The notes beneath the pieces were generated by a model. That model worked only from the letters and a program-made list of their open reading frames with translations. It searched no databases and was not told the DNA's origin. From an uncultured Clostridia bacterium (GTDB lineage: Bacteria; Bacillota; Clostridia; TANB77; CAG-465), in contig CARYZD010000004.1 in NCBI GenBank assembly GCA_949106495.1, forward strand, positions 1-64,000: 64,000 nucleotides of DNA. The letters are read 5' to 3'. Shown here piece by piece: positions 33,001 through 41,757 of this stretch. A program made the position numbers and the translations under genes. Numbering within the stretch: the stretch's first letter is position 1; each line of letters opens with the position of its first letter.

Positions 33001-34551
33001 AAATTCTGGTATCATTTCACTCATTTTAGGAGCATCTGCTACCATTTCATCTGTAATATGAGTTAACTCTTGTACATTAAATGGAATTGGTTTTTCTGGA
33101 TTTACAAATGTTGTATATTCATCTATTATTTCACCGTTTTTAACCTTACAAACAGCTACTTCTGTTATACCATCATTTTCTGGGTCAAAACCTGTTGTTT
33201 CTAAGTCAAATACACAGTAAGTATCAAGCTCTGGTATTATTGGTTCAACGTCTCTTACTAAATATCCTTCAACGCCATATATTACTTTTATTGGTGCTGC
33301 GTCAAGAATATCTTGTGTTGTAATTTTGCCTTCTTTTTTTACAAGGCCTGCATAATTGTCCATAATAACATGGTTTGCTTCGGGAAAAGACTGAACAACA
33401 CCATGGTCTGTAATAGCTACAGCTGGATGCCCCCATTTTATAGCTTGCTTTACCAAATCTGTTGCAGATGTTACAGCATCCATAGCACTCATTTGTGTAT
33501 GTAGATGTAATTCAACTCTTTTTTCTGTTGCATTATCCATTCTCTCAGGAGGCTTTTCTCCTTTACATATATTATTAGTCATTATAGTTAGTTCATTAGA
33601 ATATGCATCCATTTGAGGTCTACCTTGTAATATTATATATGAACCTTTTTTTAATCTTCCATCTATTTCTTCATATGCTTGTTTATTTAAAAACATTTTA
33701 CAAGATATAGTACTTGTTTTATCTGAAACATCAATAGTAAGTAATATTTTGCCATTTCTAAGTTCACGTTCCTCTTTATTTACTAATTGTCCACTAATAC
33801 ATACTCTCTCTCCACTTGGAGTAACATCTTCTATTTTAGTTATTACTGGATTTATTATATTTACACCAAATAATACATTATCTGGTTGTGGTTCTTTTGC
33901 AAGTTCTCTTTCTTTTTTTTCTTCCTCTGTTAATGGTACTCTTGGTACAAACTTAGGTCTTTCTGGTACAGTATTAACTTGATTTATTGGATTTGCATTA
34001 TTTTCTACTTTAAAAGCTTCATTTAAATCTTCAAGTTTAATCATCTTCGCATCTGTATGATCTGGCATTTTAGCTTTATTTAAATCCTTAAATAGAACTC
34101 TAAATCCATCTCCAAATTGCTTATCTAAACTATTTTTCATATATTCATCTAATCTTTTAATATATAAAAAATTAGAATAAGGTTTTTCTAGTGCTATATT
34201 TAATACTCTTTCTTCATTATCTATATTTATCTTACAATTTTCAAATATATCTTGTGTATAATCATATTTTTTATTTATACTTGTTAAAATGTCATATACA
34301 TTTTGAATATCTATTTCTTTCTTTTTACCTGTATACTCATAATTAATTTTAAAGCTAGATAATTCATATTGTATTTTAGCTAATCTTTCAAATTCTTCTA
34401 CATCTGATTGAGGTATATTTTCTTGACTATATGAATCTAAAATAACAGCATTAAGTTTTTTTGAAAATTTTATTTCTTTAACATTTGCTAAATTGAACAT
34501 GTTTTCTTCTCTAACACAATTTTTAAATACATCTTTTACTATCTTGTCCAA
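30094..34551 (-). CDS. polC: DNA polymerase III alpha subunit, PolC type
   Basis: A replicative polymerase of 1485 residues. Order of domains: N-terminal region, OB fold (about 225-330; 'GERVCISGQLVNKE'), PHP domain ('ELHLHTQMSAMDAV'), an inserted DEDD 3'-5' exonuclease ('YCVFDLETTGFDPENDG', 'AHNAHFDISF'), the rest of PHP, a zinc-type segment ('CPKCKYSDF', 'CPECGEN'), and the polymerase palm ('KEPDIDLNFSGEYQ'). This is the Gram-positive PolC layout. The TTG at 34551 is the better start: AGGAGGG lies eight bases before it, while the upstream ATG at 34581 overlaps the predicted -10 box. Confidence 0.97.
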   Translation of the reverse strand: MDKIVKDVFKNCVREENMFNLANVKEIKFSKKLNAVILDSYSQENIPQSDVEEFERLAKIQYELSSFKINYEYTGKKKEIDIQNVYDILTSINKKYDYTQDIFENCKINIDNEERVLNIALEKPYSNFLYIKRLDEYMKNSLDKQFGDGFRVLFKDLNKAKMPDHTDAKMIKLEDLNEAFKVENNANPINQVNTVPERPKFVPRVPLTEEEKKERELAKEPQPDNVLFGVNIINPVITKIEDVTPSGERVCISGQLVNKEERELRNGKILLTIDVSDKTSTISCKMFLNKQAYEEIDGRLKKGSYIILQGRPQMDAYSNELTIMTNNICKGEKPPERMDNATEKRVELHLHTQMSAMDAVTSATDLVKQAIKWGHPAVAITDHGVVQSFPEANHVIMDNYAGLVKKEGKITTQDILDAAPIKVIYGVEGYLVRDVEPIIPELDTYCVFDLETTGFDPENDGITEVAVCKVKNGEIIDEYTTFVNPEKPIPFNVQELTHITDEMVADAPKMSEMIPEFLEFCKGCVLVAHNAHFDISFINNKAQKLGLEFKPYVIDTYEMSLELYNAVENHKLGTLTEYLGIELEGAHRAINDTRATAKMFIRMKEDCIKENIEINNYIFTNITDKSKNLSPNHIIILAKNYVGLKNLYKLVSYSHVWNFHKKPKISRSMLKRYRDGLIIGSACEQGELYQEILDYKVGRNDGSNIEEIANFYDYLEIQPLGNNEFYERIGKKIKKPGKRPKDEEPEYIKLTHEQLIEINKDIIELGDKLGKPVVGTCDVHFMNPEDEIYRRIIQAGQGYDDADMQAPLYLRTTDEMLKEFDYLTPEKAYEIVVTNTNLVASWCNRISPISDEKCPPHIDGCEQDIRNIAMDKAHKLYGDNLPKIVEDRLEKELNSIISNGYSVMYIIAQRLVWDSNDHGYIVGSRGSVGSSLAAYMTGITEVNSLKAHYRCPKCKYSDFTDYGFANGFDLPDKKCPECGENMDKDGMDIPFETFLGFKGDKEPDIDLNFSGEYQAKAHKYTEVIFGTGTTYKAGTIGTVAEKTAYGFVKNYFDERGINKPSAEINRLSQGCTGIKRTTGQHPGGIIVVPKGRTIYEFCPVQHPADDPYSDIVTTHFDYHSIDTNLLKLDILGHDDPTVIRMLQDLTGIDPTKIPLDDKETMGIFSSTEPLGVTPEQIKSDVGTYGVPEFGTKFVRGMLVDTKPNTFDELIRISGLSHGTDVWLNNAQEIIAKGIVTLKEAICCRDDIMIYLINKGLEPGMSFKIMESVRKGKVAKGKEAKWPEYKEEMRAHDVPEWYIESCEKIKYMFPKAHAAAYVTNAFRIAWFKVHIPKAYYAAFMSIRADEFDSDSMLYGKERVLAKMNEIDSQGNNAAPKDKNMYPILELVLEMNERGIEFLPIDLYKSDINKFIVEKDGIRPPFSALTGFGEVDAKKLVDAREKYTTFTSIEDMFIKSKIGKSALETLRLSGCLDGMPRSEQMDMFDLL

Positions 34552-34579
34552 AAAAAATTCCCTCCTAATTTCTTTACAC

Positions 34580-34608
34580 ATTATACTATTTTTTTCACTA
34601 TTTGTAAA
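34580..34608 (-). promoter_or_regulatory. Promoter of polC
   Basis: Minus strand TTTACA (34603-34608), 17-bp spacer, TATAAT (34580-34585). Its -10 overlaps the ATG at 34581, which argues against that ATG as the polC start. Confidence 0.8.
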
Positions 34609-34638
34609 CTTATAAAATATGGAAAAAGATAAAAAAAT

Positions 34639-34663
34639 AGAAGGCTCAACAATGTGCCTTCTT
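34639..34663 (-). terminator. Terminator after the frameshifted hypothetical gene
   Basis: AGAAGGCACA / TGAGCCTTCT stem followed by ATTTTTTTAT. Confidence 0.85.
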
Positions 34664-34671
34664 ATTAATTA

Positions 34672-35497
34672 TTAATCTAATAATAATTTTAATTTGTATT
34701 CTTCTTTAAATGATTTTAACAATAATAAAAATTGCTCTTCTCTTAGTTCTGCTATAACATTTGATATATTATCTTTTGTTAAGTGATTATTTCCTGTATT
34801 TTGTAAATATACATTCGTATTTATCATTACTCTACCAATATTGTCATTATAGTACTCTGCTGTTGCAAAATTTTCTTCTTTAATGTAGCATGTTTCATAT
34901 TCATTAAAATAATTTGCTAAATACTCTGTAGCATAGTGCTCAATAGATGAATCTTTACTAGCATAATTTTCATATATTTTTCTTTCTTTATTATAGTCTT
35001 CTCTTAATGACTGTTCAACTTTTAAATTTCTATAGTACTCTTCGATATTTTTTATATTCTTTACATAGTCCATAGTGCAAGCTTCAAAATTAATTGCTAA
35101 AATTCTTGTGTCATGTAAATCTAAAATGTTACTTTGAATAACATCTATAGCTTTATCTGTATTCTTCAAATGCTTATTGTTATTAATAGTTTGAATAATA
35201 ACAAATTTTTCACTTAAAATGATTTCATGATTATCATTTTTAAATACATTAAGCTTTTTAGTTCTATTTTTTGCACTATCTAAATAAACATCCTGACCTA
35301 ATAACTCTTTATGATTTAATAATGTCTTTTTTACAAAAGCTGATTTTATTTCACTACGTTTATACCCGAATCATTTCTAAAATATCTCCAGCTATTATTA
35401 GGCTCATTAATGAATCTTTTCCCATTGTAAAATCAATTTTTATACGTTCATCTGTATAAATATCCTTTTTTAAATTATTAATTATAGATTTTTTCAT
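34672..35497 (-). pseudogene. Hypothetical gene interrupted by a frameshift
   Basis: A perfect promoter (35556-35584) and an AGGAGGAG site lead to an ATG at 35497. That frame runs about 42 codons ('SLMSLIIAGDILEMI') and then hits TAA. The coding frame continues one base over ('GYKRSEIKSAFVKKTLLNHK' onward) to the stop at 34672, including a 165-residue ORF that would otherwise have to start at a TTG (35169) without a ribosome binding site. Removing one T from the ATTCGGG at about 35365-35371 would restore a single protein of about 274 residues. The product was not recognised; it is Lys/Asn/Glu-rich, with no membrane segment seen. A sequencing or assembly error is as likely as a true mutation. 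Confidence 0.7.
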
Positions 35498-35555
35498 AAT
35501 CTACTCCTCCTTCATATATTAATATTTAAGTAAAAAGTATTCTTTCGCATTGGGT

Positions 35556-35584
35556 ATTATATCACAGATGGATTATTATGTCAA
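35556..35584 (-). promoter_or_regulatory. Promoter of the frameshifted hypothetical gene
   Basis: Minus strand TTGACA (35579-35584), 17-bp spacer, TATAAT (35556-35561), a perfect consensus. Confidence 0.88.
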
Positions 35585-35589
35585 ACAAA

Positions 35590-35615
35590 GACACTTAAAT
35601 TTTATATTTAAGTGC
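35590..35615 (-). terminator. mbl terminator
   Basis: GGCACTTAAAT / ATTTAAGTGTC stem after the mbl stop, with a weak T tail. Confidence 0.7.
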
Positions 35616-35622
35616 CTCTTCA

Positions 35623-36642
35623 TTAATATTTTCTTATTTTAATTGCATTTCCTGATTCAAATAATTCAACATGGTTTAATGCTTTTCCTGTACCTACTGC
35701 AACACAGCTTTGTGCATCTTCTGCTATCATAACAGGAATACCTGTTTTTTCAGCAATTAGTTTATCTAGTCCCCAGACTAGTCCACCACCACCTGTAATA
35801 TATATTCCTCTTTCAGAAACATCCGCAACAAGCTCTGGTGGAGTTTCTTCAAGAACTGAATGAACTCCTTCAAGAATCTTTTCTGCACATTCAGATAAAG
35901 CATTAAAAGCCTCATCTGATGTTACTTCAATTTCAACAGGAAGTCCTGATGTAATATCTCTACCTTTTACCATCATTCTTTCTGTAACAGATTTAGGATA
36001 CATACAACCAATATTTATCTTTATTTCTTCTGCCGTTCTTTCTCCTATAATAACATTCCTATTTCTTTTTATATACTTAATTATCGCTTCATCAAATTTA
36101 TCTCCAGCCATTTTTATTGAAGTACTTCTTACAGATCCTCCAAGAGATATAACAGCAATATCTGATGTTCCACCACCTATATCTACTATCATACTACCAT
36201 ATGGCTTTGTAATATCTATACCTGCTCCAATTGCAGCAGCAATTGGCTCTTCAATTAGATATACCTTTCTTGCACCTGCATGAGATGCAGCATCAATTAC
36301 AGCTTTTCTTTCCACCTCTGTAACACGAGAAGGTACACATATCATGATTTTAGGTGAAAAAACAAATTTTCCACATACTTTATTAATAAAATATTTAAGC
36401 ATTTTTTCAGTTATTGTATAATCTGAAATAACACCATCTTTTAATGGTCTAAGCGCCACAATATTTCCTGGTGTTCTCCCAAGCATCTTTCTTGCTTCTT
36501 GTCCAACAGCTAAAACTTGATTTGTATTCTTATCTATTGCAACAACTGAAGGCTCTCTTAAAACAATTCCTTTTCCTTTTACATATACAAGTATAGTTGC
36601 AGTTCCTAAATCTATTCCTATGTCTTGTCCGCCAAAAATCAC
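35623..36642 (-). CDS. mbl: Rod-shape actin homologue MreB/Mbl
   Basis: A 339-residue actin-fold ATPase. Phosphate-1 motif 'DIGIDLGTATILVYVKGKG', phosphate-2 'IVDIGGGTSDIAVISLGG', and adenosine motif 'ITGGGGLVWGLDKLI'. It polymerises under the membrane and guides lateral wall synthesis. Assignment as Mbl rather than MreB rests on its position right after spoIIID, as in Bacillus and Clostridia, and on the lack of mreC/mreD neighbours. A GTG start at 36642 fits the family N-terminus (MIFGGQDIG) and follows AGGGG; the frame continues upstream but without family similarity. Confidence 0.92.
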   Translation of the reverse strand: MIFGGQDIGIDLGTATILVYVKGKGIVLREPSVVAIDKNTNQVLAVGQEARKMLGRTPGNIVALRPLKDGVISDYTITEKMLKYFINKVCGKFVFSPKIMICVPSRVTEVERKAVIDAASHAGARKVYLIEEPIAAAIGAGIDITKPYGSMIVDIGGGTSDIAVISLGGSVRSTSIKMAGDKFDEAIIKYIKRNRNVIIGERTAEEIKINIGCMYPKSVTERMMVKGRDITSGLPVEIEVTSDEAFNALSECAEKILEGVHSVLEETPPELVADVSERGIYITGGGGLVWGLDKLIAEKTGIPVMIAEDAQSCVAVGTGKALNHVELFESGNAIKIRKY

Positions 36643-36717
36643 TATACATTCCCCTCTTTCTGTTACAATTATATTACATTTAGAAACCTTTTGCAACCTA
36701 TATTTACAAACTTTATA

Positions 36718-36966
36718 CTAACTTATCTTAGTATATTTCATTTTTGTAGCCATTCCCCCTCTTAAATGTCTCTCAGATTTATTTAAATCTAAAACTTTTT
36801 TTGCTTCTTCTGCAAGAGATGGATTAAACTTTCTAAGCCTTTCTGCTACATCCTTATGAACTGTAGACTTTGAAATATCAAAAGCTTGTGCTGTAGCTCT
36901 AACTGTAGCTTTGTTTTCTATAATATAATTTGCAAATAATTTTGCTCTATCTTCTATATCTTTCAT
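36718..36966 (-). CDS. spoIIID: Sporulation transcriptional regulator SpoIIID
   Basis: An 82-residue DNA-binding protein. The helix-turn-helix is 'TVRATAQAFDISKSTVHKDV', followed by 'RLRKFNPSLAEEAKKVL' and a basic tail, matching SpoIIID closely. It acts in the mother cell after sigma-E, turning genes on or off ahead of sigma-K. The ATG at 36966 follows AGGAGGTTGTCT. It lies between the M23 peptidase and mbl, a conserved arrangement. Confidence 0.96.
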   Translation of the reverse strand: MKDIEDRAKLFANYIIENKATVRATAQAFDISKSTVHKDVAERLRKFNPSLAEEAKKVLDLNKSERHLRGGMATKMKYTKIS

Positions 36967-36976
36967 AGACAACCTC

Positions 36977-37816
36977 CTAATCATACAAATAAGTAGGATT
37001 TATACTTTTATCATTTAAAAATAACATAAAATGTAGATGTGGTTCATCTAAATATTCTCCTACTGACGTATTTCCAACCTTACCAATCTTTTGTCCTTTT
37101 ACAACACTTTCTCCAACATTTACATATGTATTTTCATCTAAATTTGAATATTGACTTCTATACCCATTTATGTGTTCAATTACAATTGTTTTCCCATAGA
37201 ATGAATCTACATATATCTCATCAACAACCCCTTTTTCTATGGCTTTTACATCTGAATTTCCTGTAATATCTAATCCATCATGAGTTTTCCATTGTGAAAG
37301 TGTTTTAGAATAAATTACTTTGTCCACTGAATACATCTTTTGTATTTCTCCATCTACTGGTCTAGTAAAAACAAGCTTTTCTTGTACTTTCTTAACAGGC
37401 GCTTTTTCAACTACTTTTGTTGCTAAAACTAGTTCATTATTATCTTTTTCCTCTTCATTTATATTAGAATTATTATCTAAGTTTGTAGAAGTTGCTACAC
37501 TACTAACATCTTTTTGTTCCACACTAATTAAAGGTACTATATCTTTACTCCTTATTCCTAGACTTATAGTAAGTAAAAGAAGTAATACCATAGATGCTAA
37601 TATTTTTACTCCCTGTTTGGATATTTTTCTTTTTTCTTCTTGAATTTCAACATCTACTGAACCTTTACGTATTCTTGTTACTTCTTCATTTGTACTTATA
37701 TTTTCATTAATATTAGTTTCAAATTTAATTACTTTTCCTTTATCTTTGTTGTCTATTCTTTTTAAGTTAAATTTTTTCAAAATCTTATCTAAAATATTCT
37801 CAATTTTAATTTTCAT
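36977..37816 (-). CDS. spoIIQ: M23 (LytM) peptidase, SpoIIQ-like
   Basis: A 279-residue protein. About 70 cytoplasmic residues precede a membrane helix (about 70-90), then a linker and a LytM domain (about 145-279). Metal-ligand positions are seen in 'HDGLDITG' (His, Asp) and 'PHLHFML' (HxH). This differs from Bacillus SpoIIQ, which lost a key His; clostridial SpoIIQ usually keeps them, so the enzyme may be an active endopeptidase. SpoIIQ pairs with SpoIIIAH across the engulfing membranes. The gene lies between spoIID and spoIIID, which supports the SpoIIQ call. The long cytoplasmic N-terminus is unusual. Confidence 0.82.
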   Translation of the reverse strand: MKIKIENILDKILKKFNLKRIDNKDKGKVIKFETNINENISTNEEVTRIRKGSVDVEIQEEKRKISKQGVKILASMVLLLLLTISLGIRSKDIVPLISVEQKDVSSVATSTNLDNNSNINEEEKDNNELVLATKVVEKAPVKKVQEKLVFTRPVDGEIQKMYSVDKVIYSKTLSQWKTHDGLDITGNSDVKAIEKGVVDEIYVDSFYGKTIVIEHINGYRSQYSNLDENTYVNVGESVVKGQKIGKVGNTSVGEYLDEPHLHFMLFLNDKSINPTYLYD

Positions 37817-37836
37817 ATTTTACCCCTTTTCTTTTG

Positions 37837-38841
37837 TTAATTATTAATATTAATTATTTCTACATTTGTATAATAATGATGTATTATCTCACTATAATTT
37901 TTACCAAGTTTTGCATATGTATCTGCACCAACTTGACTAAGACCTACTCCATGGCCAAAACCTAATACATTAAATTCTATATTATTATTTGATACTGAAA
38001 GCTTAAAATTAGTAGAATAAAGTCCAAATAATGTTCTAAGATTTTCAGCTTTTATCTTATATGGCCCGACAGATATGTTTTTTACTCTACCACTTTGTGT
38101 ATAATCACAGATTTTAATATTATCAAAGTCTTCTATAGATAAATCATCTATATATCCTTTATCTATTAATGTATTTTTAAAAGTAGAATAACTTATTACA
38201 TTAGAGCTTTGTCTTCTTTCATAGCTCTCATCTTCCACATTTTCCACAGACTTTAAATATGGAATATCTTCTCCTAACCAAATAGCACTTGCATCTTCTG
38301 TCTTTTCAGGACTACTTGCATGAAATAACGCATCAATAATTTGATTATTATATGTTATTATTTCTCCATCACTTTCAACTATTGCTCTTTTAATCTTTTC
38401 TTCACCCTCATGTATCTCTTCATCTGTAAATCCTTTATTTTTCCATATCTCTTCTAAATTTTCAATATCATGAAATGCTTGACAATGTGCAAAATCATCA
38501 CAAACATCTCCTTGCTCCTCCTTGTTATTTTTTATTTTATTAAATAGATATGTCCTTGCTACTACTACTTGTGCCTTTAGAGCTTCATATTCGTATTTAA
38601 ATGGCATTTCTGATGCTACAACACATAGTAAGTAGTAATTTAAGTCAATAGTCTCTATTTGCCCTGTTCTACTTCTAAAAAGTTCTATTGTATTATTAGA
38701 CTCAAACTCAATTTTTGTTTCCTCCTTTTTTACTTCTTCTGGCTTTTTAGAATCAATAACAGCTAGTACAATAATAGTTAGTAACAATATTGCAGAAACC
38801 ATATACAAAAAAATAAGTCTTAGTTTCAAGATAAATATCAC
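37837..38841 (-). CDS. spoIID: Stage II sporulation protein D
   Basis: A 334-residue lytic transglycosylase with an N-terminal membrane helix (about 8-28). Core motifs: 'LLCVVASEMPFKYEYEALKA' with the catalytic Glu in ASEMP, 'AQVVVARTYLF', 'HCQAFHD', and 'GFGHGVGLSQVGADTYAKLG' at the C-terminus. It degrades septal peptidoglycan in the SpoIID-M-P complex during engulfment. The start is uncertain: GTG at 38841 overlaps AGGG, and a TTG four codons later is better spaced. Heads the spoIID-spoIIQ-spoIIID-mbl group. Confidence 0.95.
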   Translation of the reverse strand: MIFILKLRLIFLYMVSAILLLTIIVLAVIDSKKPEEVKKEETKIEFESNNTIELFRSRTGQIETIDLNYYLLCVVASEMPFKYEYEALKAQVVVARTYLFNKIKNNKEEQGDVCDDFAHCQAFHDIENLEEIWKNKGFTDEEIHEGEEKIKRAIVESDGEIITYNNQIIDALFHASSPEKTEDASAIWLGEDIPYLKSVENVEDESYERRQSSNVISYSTFKNTLIDKGYIDDLSIEDFDNIKICDYTQSGRVKNISVGPYKIKAENLRTLFGLYSTNFKLSVSNNNIEFNVLGFGHGVGLSQVGADTYAKLGKNYSEIIHHYYTNVEIININN

Positions 38842-38901
38842 CCTAATATATATCTATTCATAATTTATTTAGTTATTATAATTTTTTGTAAAAACGACAA
38901 A

Positions 38902-38934
38902 AAAAGAACAAGTAATTTTTCTTACTTGTTCTTT
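38902..38934 (-). terminator. Terminator of the Tad-like operon
   Basis: AAAGAACAAGTAA / TTACTTGTTCTTT perfect 13-bp stem followed by a T7 run, about 50 bp after the last gene. Confidence 0.92.
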
Positions 38935-38981
38935 AATTTCCACTATATGCATATTTTGAAACTTTTATATGCAGAAAATAT

Positions 38982-41756
38982 TTAATTAATATCATCTGCT
39001 GCTCTATTATCTATATCATATAATATAACAGTTCCTTTTACAAAGTCATATAATTCTTGTGAATTAATTGACCATATTCCTTTTTCAAGTTGTATTCTTA
39101 AGCTTGTATCTGTTGTTACTTGTTGACCAGGATTTGAAAATCCTAAATAGCCTTCATAATCCCACTGTGTAGTATTAATTGCAGAATTTGCAGATTTATT
39201 TAATGCACTATATGATATAGTTTGGTTTATCTTTGTATCATAACATGTAATATCAAATTTAATACCAATATATCCATCTGTTAATGCATTATTTATGCTA
39301 TCTCCATTTCTTACTGCAATTGTAGTGTTTGGAAGTTTGTACTCTCCATACCAAGTTTGAACATATCCACTATCGTCTAAAGCCATCATAGAATCAGTTA
39401 AATCAAATTCTTTTGAACTGCTTCCTATATTTAATCCTTCTTGCTTTTTAGATAAATATGAAATGTTTGAAACTGATGTATCATTAGTATATCTACTACC
39501 ATCATTTGGCACAAAGTATATTTTATATCCACTACCGTTAAATTGTTTATAGTTATCTGTTTCATCTTTATAATATAGTGTAATATCTTTTATTATTTGT
39601 GAACCATCTTTAGATAAATAATAATATGTTGGCTTTATTGTTATCTTTCTTGTACTACTTGTACCTGTTGGCATATAATATCCTGTTGTTTTTAAATCAA
39701 AAGAAAATCTATATCCAAGCTTTGGTGCATTAATATAACTTGCAGTAGTATGTTTATATGGACCTAGTGGTAATGTTCTTGTCGATGTTGTACCATTTAT
39801 TTTTATACCATCTCTATCAAGTAATGTTGTAAATTCCTTATTAGCATTTGTATATACAAACATTCTTCTTATGCCTGAATAATATCCACTATTACTTGCT
39901 AAATTATTTGTATTAGTATCCCTAAATGCACTCTTGTATGCTAAATCTGAACAATCTGTTATTTTAAAATCATAAATTTTAGAAGCAGTTGTTACTGTTA
40001 TTGTCTTCATAGCAAAGTAATAACCATCACCATACATTGTAACTCCTTTTGTATATTGCGAAGGAGTATGAGATTCAGATTGTTCTATATCATTTGTAAA
40101 GTTTGCTGTATTATCTCCACTATCTGTAAGATATTTTCTAGTTGTTGAGTCTTGGGTTTTATCTAACTGTATTGCCACTTCTTGATCTACTACATATTGT
40201 AGTAAATCATTTGATGACATATTAGCAGATGATGCAAGTACTATTATTTTATGATTTGAAGCATCTCTTGATAATGTCTCATTTGGTGCTACTTGGCCAT
40301 AAAAATATGTATATCCATCATTATATGCTGATTGATTAGTTAGTCTTACAGCTGTTCCCTTAGGATATGTTCTTCCATTATGAACAACATCAAAATCAAA
40401 AATAAGATAATAGTAATTTACAAATCTAGCTTTCTGTTCTGGTGTTATATTATTATAGTATGTAAAGTCTAAATCTCCACAACTAAGTTTTATTTCAAAA
40501 GTAGCATCATCTGCAAGTATAACAGTTGAAGAATTTATAGTTGTATGGTCAATACTTGCATTACTAGTTGTAGTAACTTGTGGATCATTCAATTTTACTG
40601 GTGTATAAACATTTATATAATGATCATTAGTTGATTCATATTCTCTCCTATTTCCATATGAACCATTTAATACATTATATTCTTGATATACTACATTTCC
40701 TTTAGCACTTCTTAATCCATTTAATACATCTGATTGAATTATTATACCTGATGAATAATTTCCAGGGCCTGCTTTTTCACCATCTGTTTTATCTATATCT
40801 CCTCTTCCAGGTAATACTGTTTTATTTGCATTATTAAAATTACTAACTAATGAATTTAAATCATTTGTTATATTCTCTTTTCCTTGTACAAATACAGGAG
40901 ACGTAGTTCCTATTCCTGTAATAGCGGCTGCAGGATGGGTATTATCTACTAAAGTACCTGTAATTTCTATTTCACCACTTGCTCCCATATGAACAGAATC
41001 TGATGATTTAAGATAAGCTTCTTCTAGTCTATAAACTACAAAGTTATTTACTTTATAACATATCTTATTATCTACAATTGCTTTTTCATATGATAAATCT
41101 TTTACAACATATTTAGGAGTTTCAAAATATGGATATAACATTCCTCCTGATGGTAAGTATGTTACATTAGATGTAAGTCCTGCATCATTTCCATTCCATA
41201 CATTTGTATTACTATATAGTTTAGGAGAAATACTATTAACATCTTTTTCATTATAATAAAAATCTATTATAGTTACATCATTATAATTTGACTGTACAGT
41301 TGTATATTGAGCATTTGCTTGATTATTTAAATAATTTTGATCAAGTTCTGCAGTACCTGCTCTTATAGCAGATTTTTTAGATTCCATTATATTATATGCT
41401 TCATCTACACTTGGCATTGTACATTTTGTATATCCTAAATAATCATACTTAATACCATTTACTTGCATAACAAGTGTTTTAGTAATCTTCATTGTAGATG
41501 AAATAGCATAGTTATAATACTCGTTATACTCAAATTCGGCATCATCTGAATTTGAATTGTTTGATAATGAACTATTACCACTTATATTTATTACTTCTTG
41601 ATTTGTATTTGAAAGTCCACTTATTATCTTACCATTTGCTTTATTTATATGACGTACATAGACTTCTCTTCCTGTATCATATGCAAAAACATTATTATTT
41701 TTAATACATAATATGCAAACTAATGTAAATAGGAAGATTAATATTTTTTTATTCAT
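38982..41756 (-). CDS. Large secreted protein at the end of the Tad-like operon
   Basis: 924 residues with a typical signal peptide ('KKILIFLFTLVCILCIKNNN', cleavage likely after VFA at about 25). The mature part is Asn/Ser/Thr/Tyr-rich, with long beta-rich stretches and no Lys-rich or coiled-coil parts. No catalytic motif, sorting signal or C-terminal anchor was recognised. The start lies one base after the stop of the SLH-like gene, so it is part of the operon. A pilus-associated adhesin, subunit or surface-layer component is possible; this is inferred from operon position only. Confidence 0.8.
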   Translation of the reverse strand: MNKKILIFLFTLVCILCIKNNNVFAYDTGREVYVRHINKANGKIISGLSNTNQEVINISGNSSLSNNSNSDDAEFEYNEYYNYAISSTMKITKTLVMQVNGIKYDYLGYTKCTMPSVDEAYNIMESKKSAIRAGTAELDQNYLNNQANAQYTTVQSNYNDVTIIDFYYNEKDVNSISPKLYSNTNVWNGNDAGLTSNVTYLPSGGMLYPYFETPKYVVKDLSYEKAIVDNKICYKVNNFVVYRLEEAYLKSSDSVHMGASGEIEITGTLVDNTHPAAAITGIGTTSPVFVQGKENITNDLNSLVSNFNNANKTVLPGRGDIDKTDGEKAGPGNYSSGIIIQSDVLNGLRSAKGNVVYQEYNVLNGSYGNRREYESTNDHYINVYTPVKLNDPQVTTTSNASIDHTTINSSTVILADDATFEIKLSCGDLDFTYYNNITPEQKARFVNYYYLIFDFDVVHNGRTYPKGTAVRLTNQSAYNDGYTYFYGQVAPNETLSRDASNHKIIVLASSANMSSNDLLQYVVDQEVAIQLDKTQDSTTRKYLTDSGDNTANFTNDIEQSESHTPSQYTKGVTMYGDGYYFAMKTITVTTASKIYDFKITDCSDLAYKSAFRDTNTNNLASNSGYYSGIRRMFVYTNANKEFTTLLDRDGIKINGTTSTRTLPLGPYKHTTASYINAPKLGYRFSFDLKTTGYYMPTGTSSTRKITIKPTYYYLSKDGSQIIKDITLYYKDETDNYKQFNGSGYKIYFVPNDGSRYTNDTSVSNISYLSKKQEGLNIGSSSKEFDLTDSMMALDDSGYVQTWYGEYKLPNTTIAVRNGDSINNALTDGYIGIKFDITCYDTKINQTISYSALNKSANSAINTTQWDYEGYLGFSNPGQQVTTDTSLRIQLEKGIWSINSQELYDFVKGTVILYDIDNRAADDIN

Positions 41757-41757
41757 A

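Noticed and set aside
34552..34581. ATG at 34581 as the polC start
   Set aside because: It overlaps the -10 box of a good promoter, while a TTG at 34551 has AGGAGGG at the right distance.
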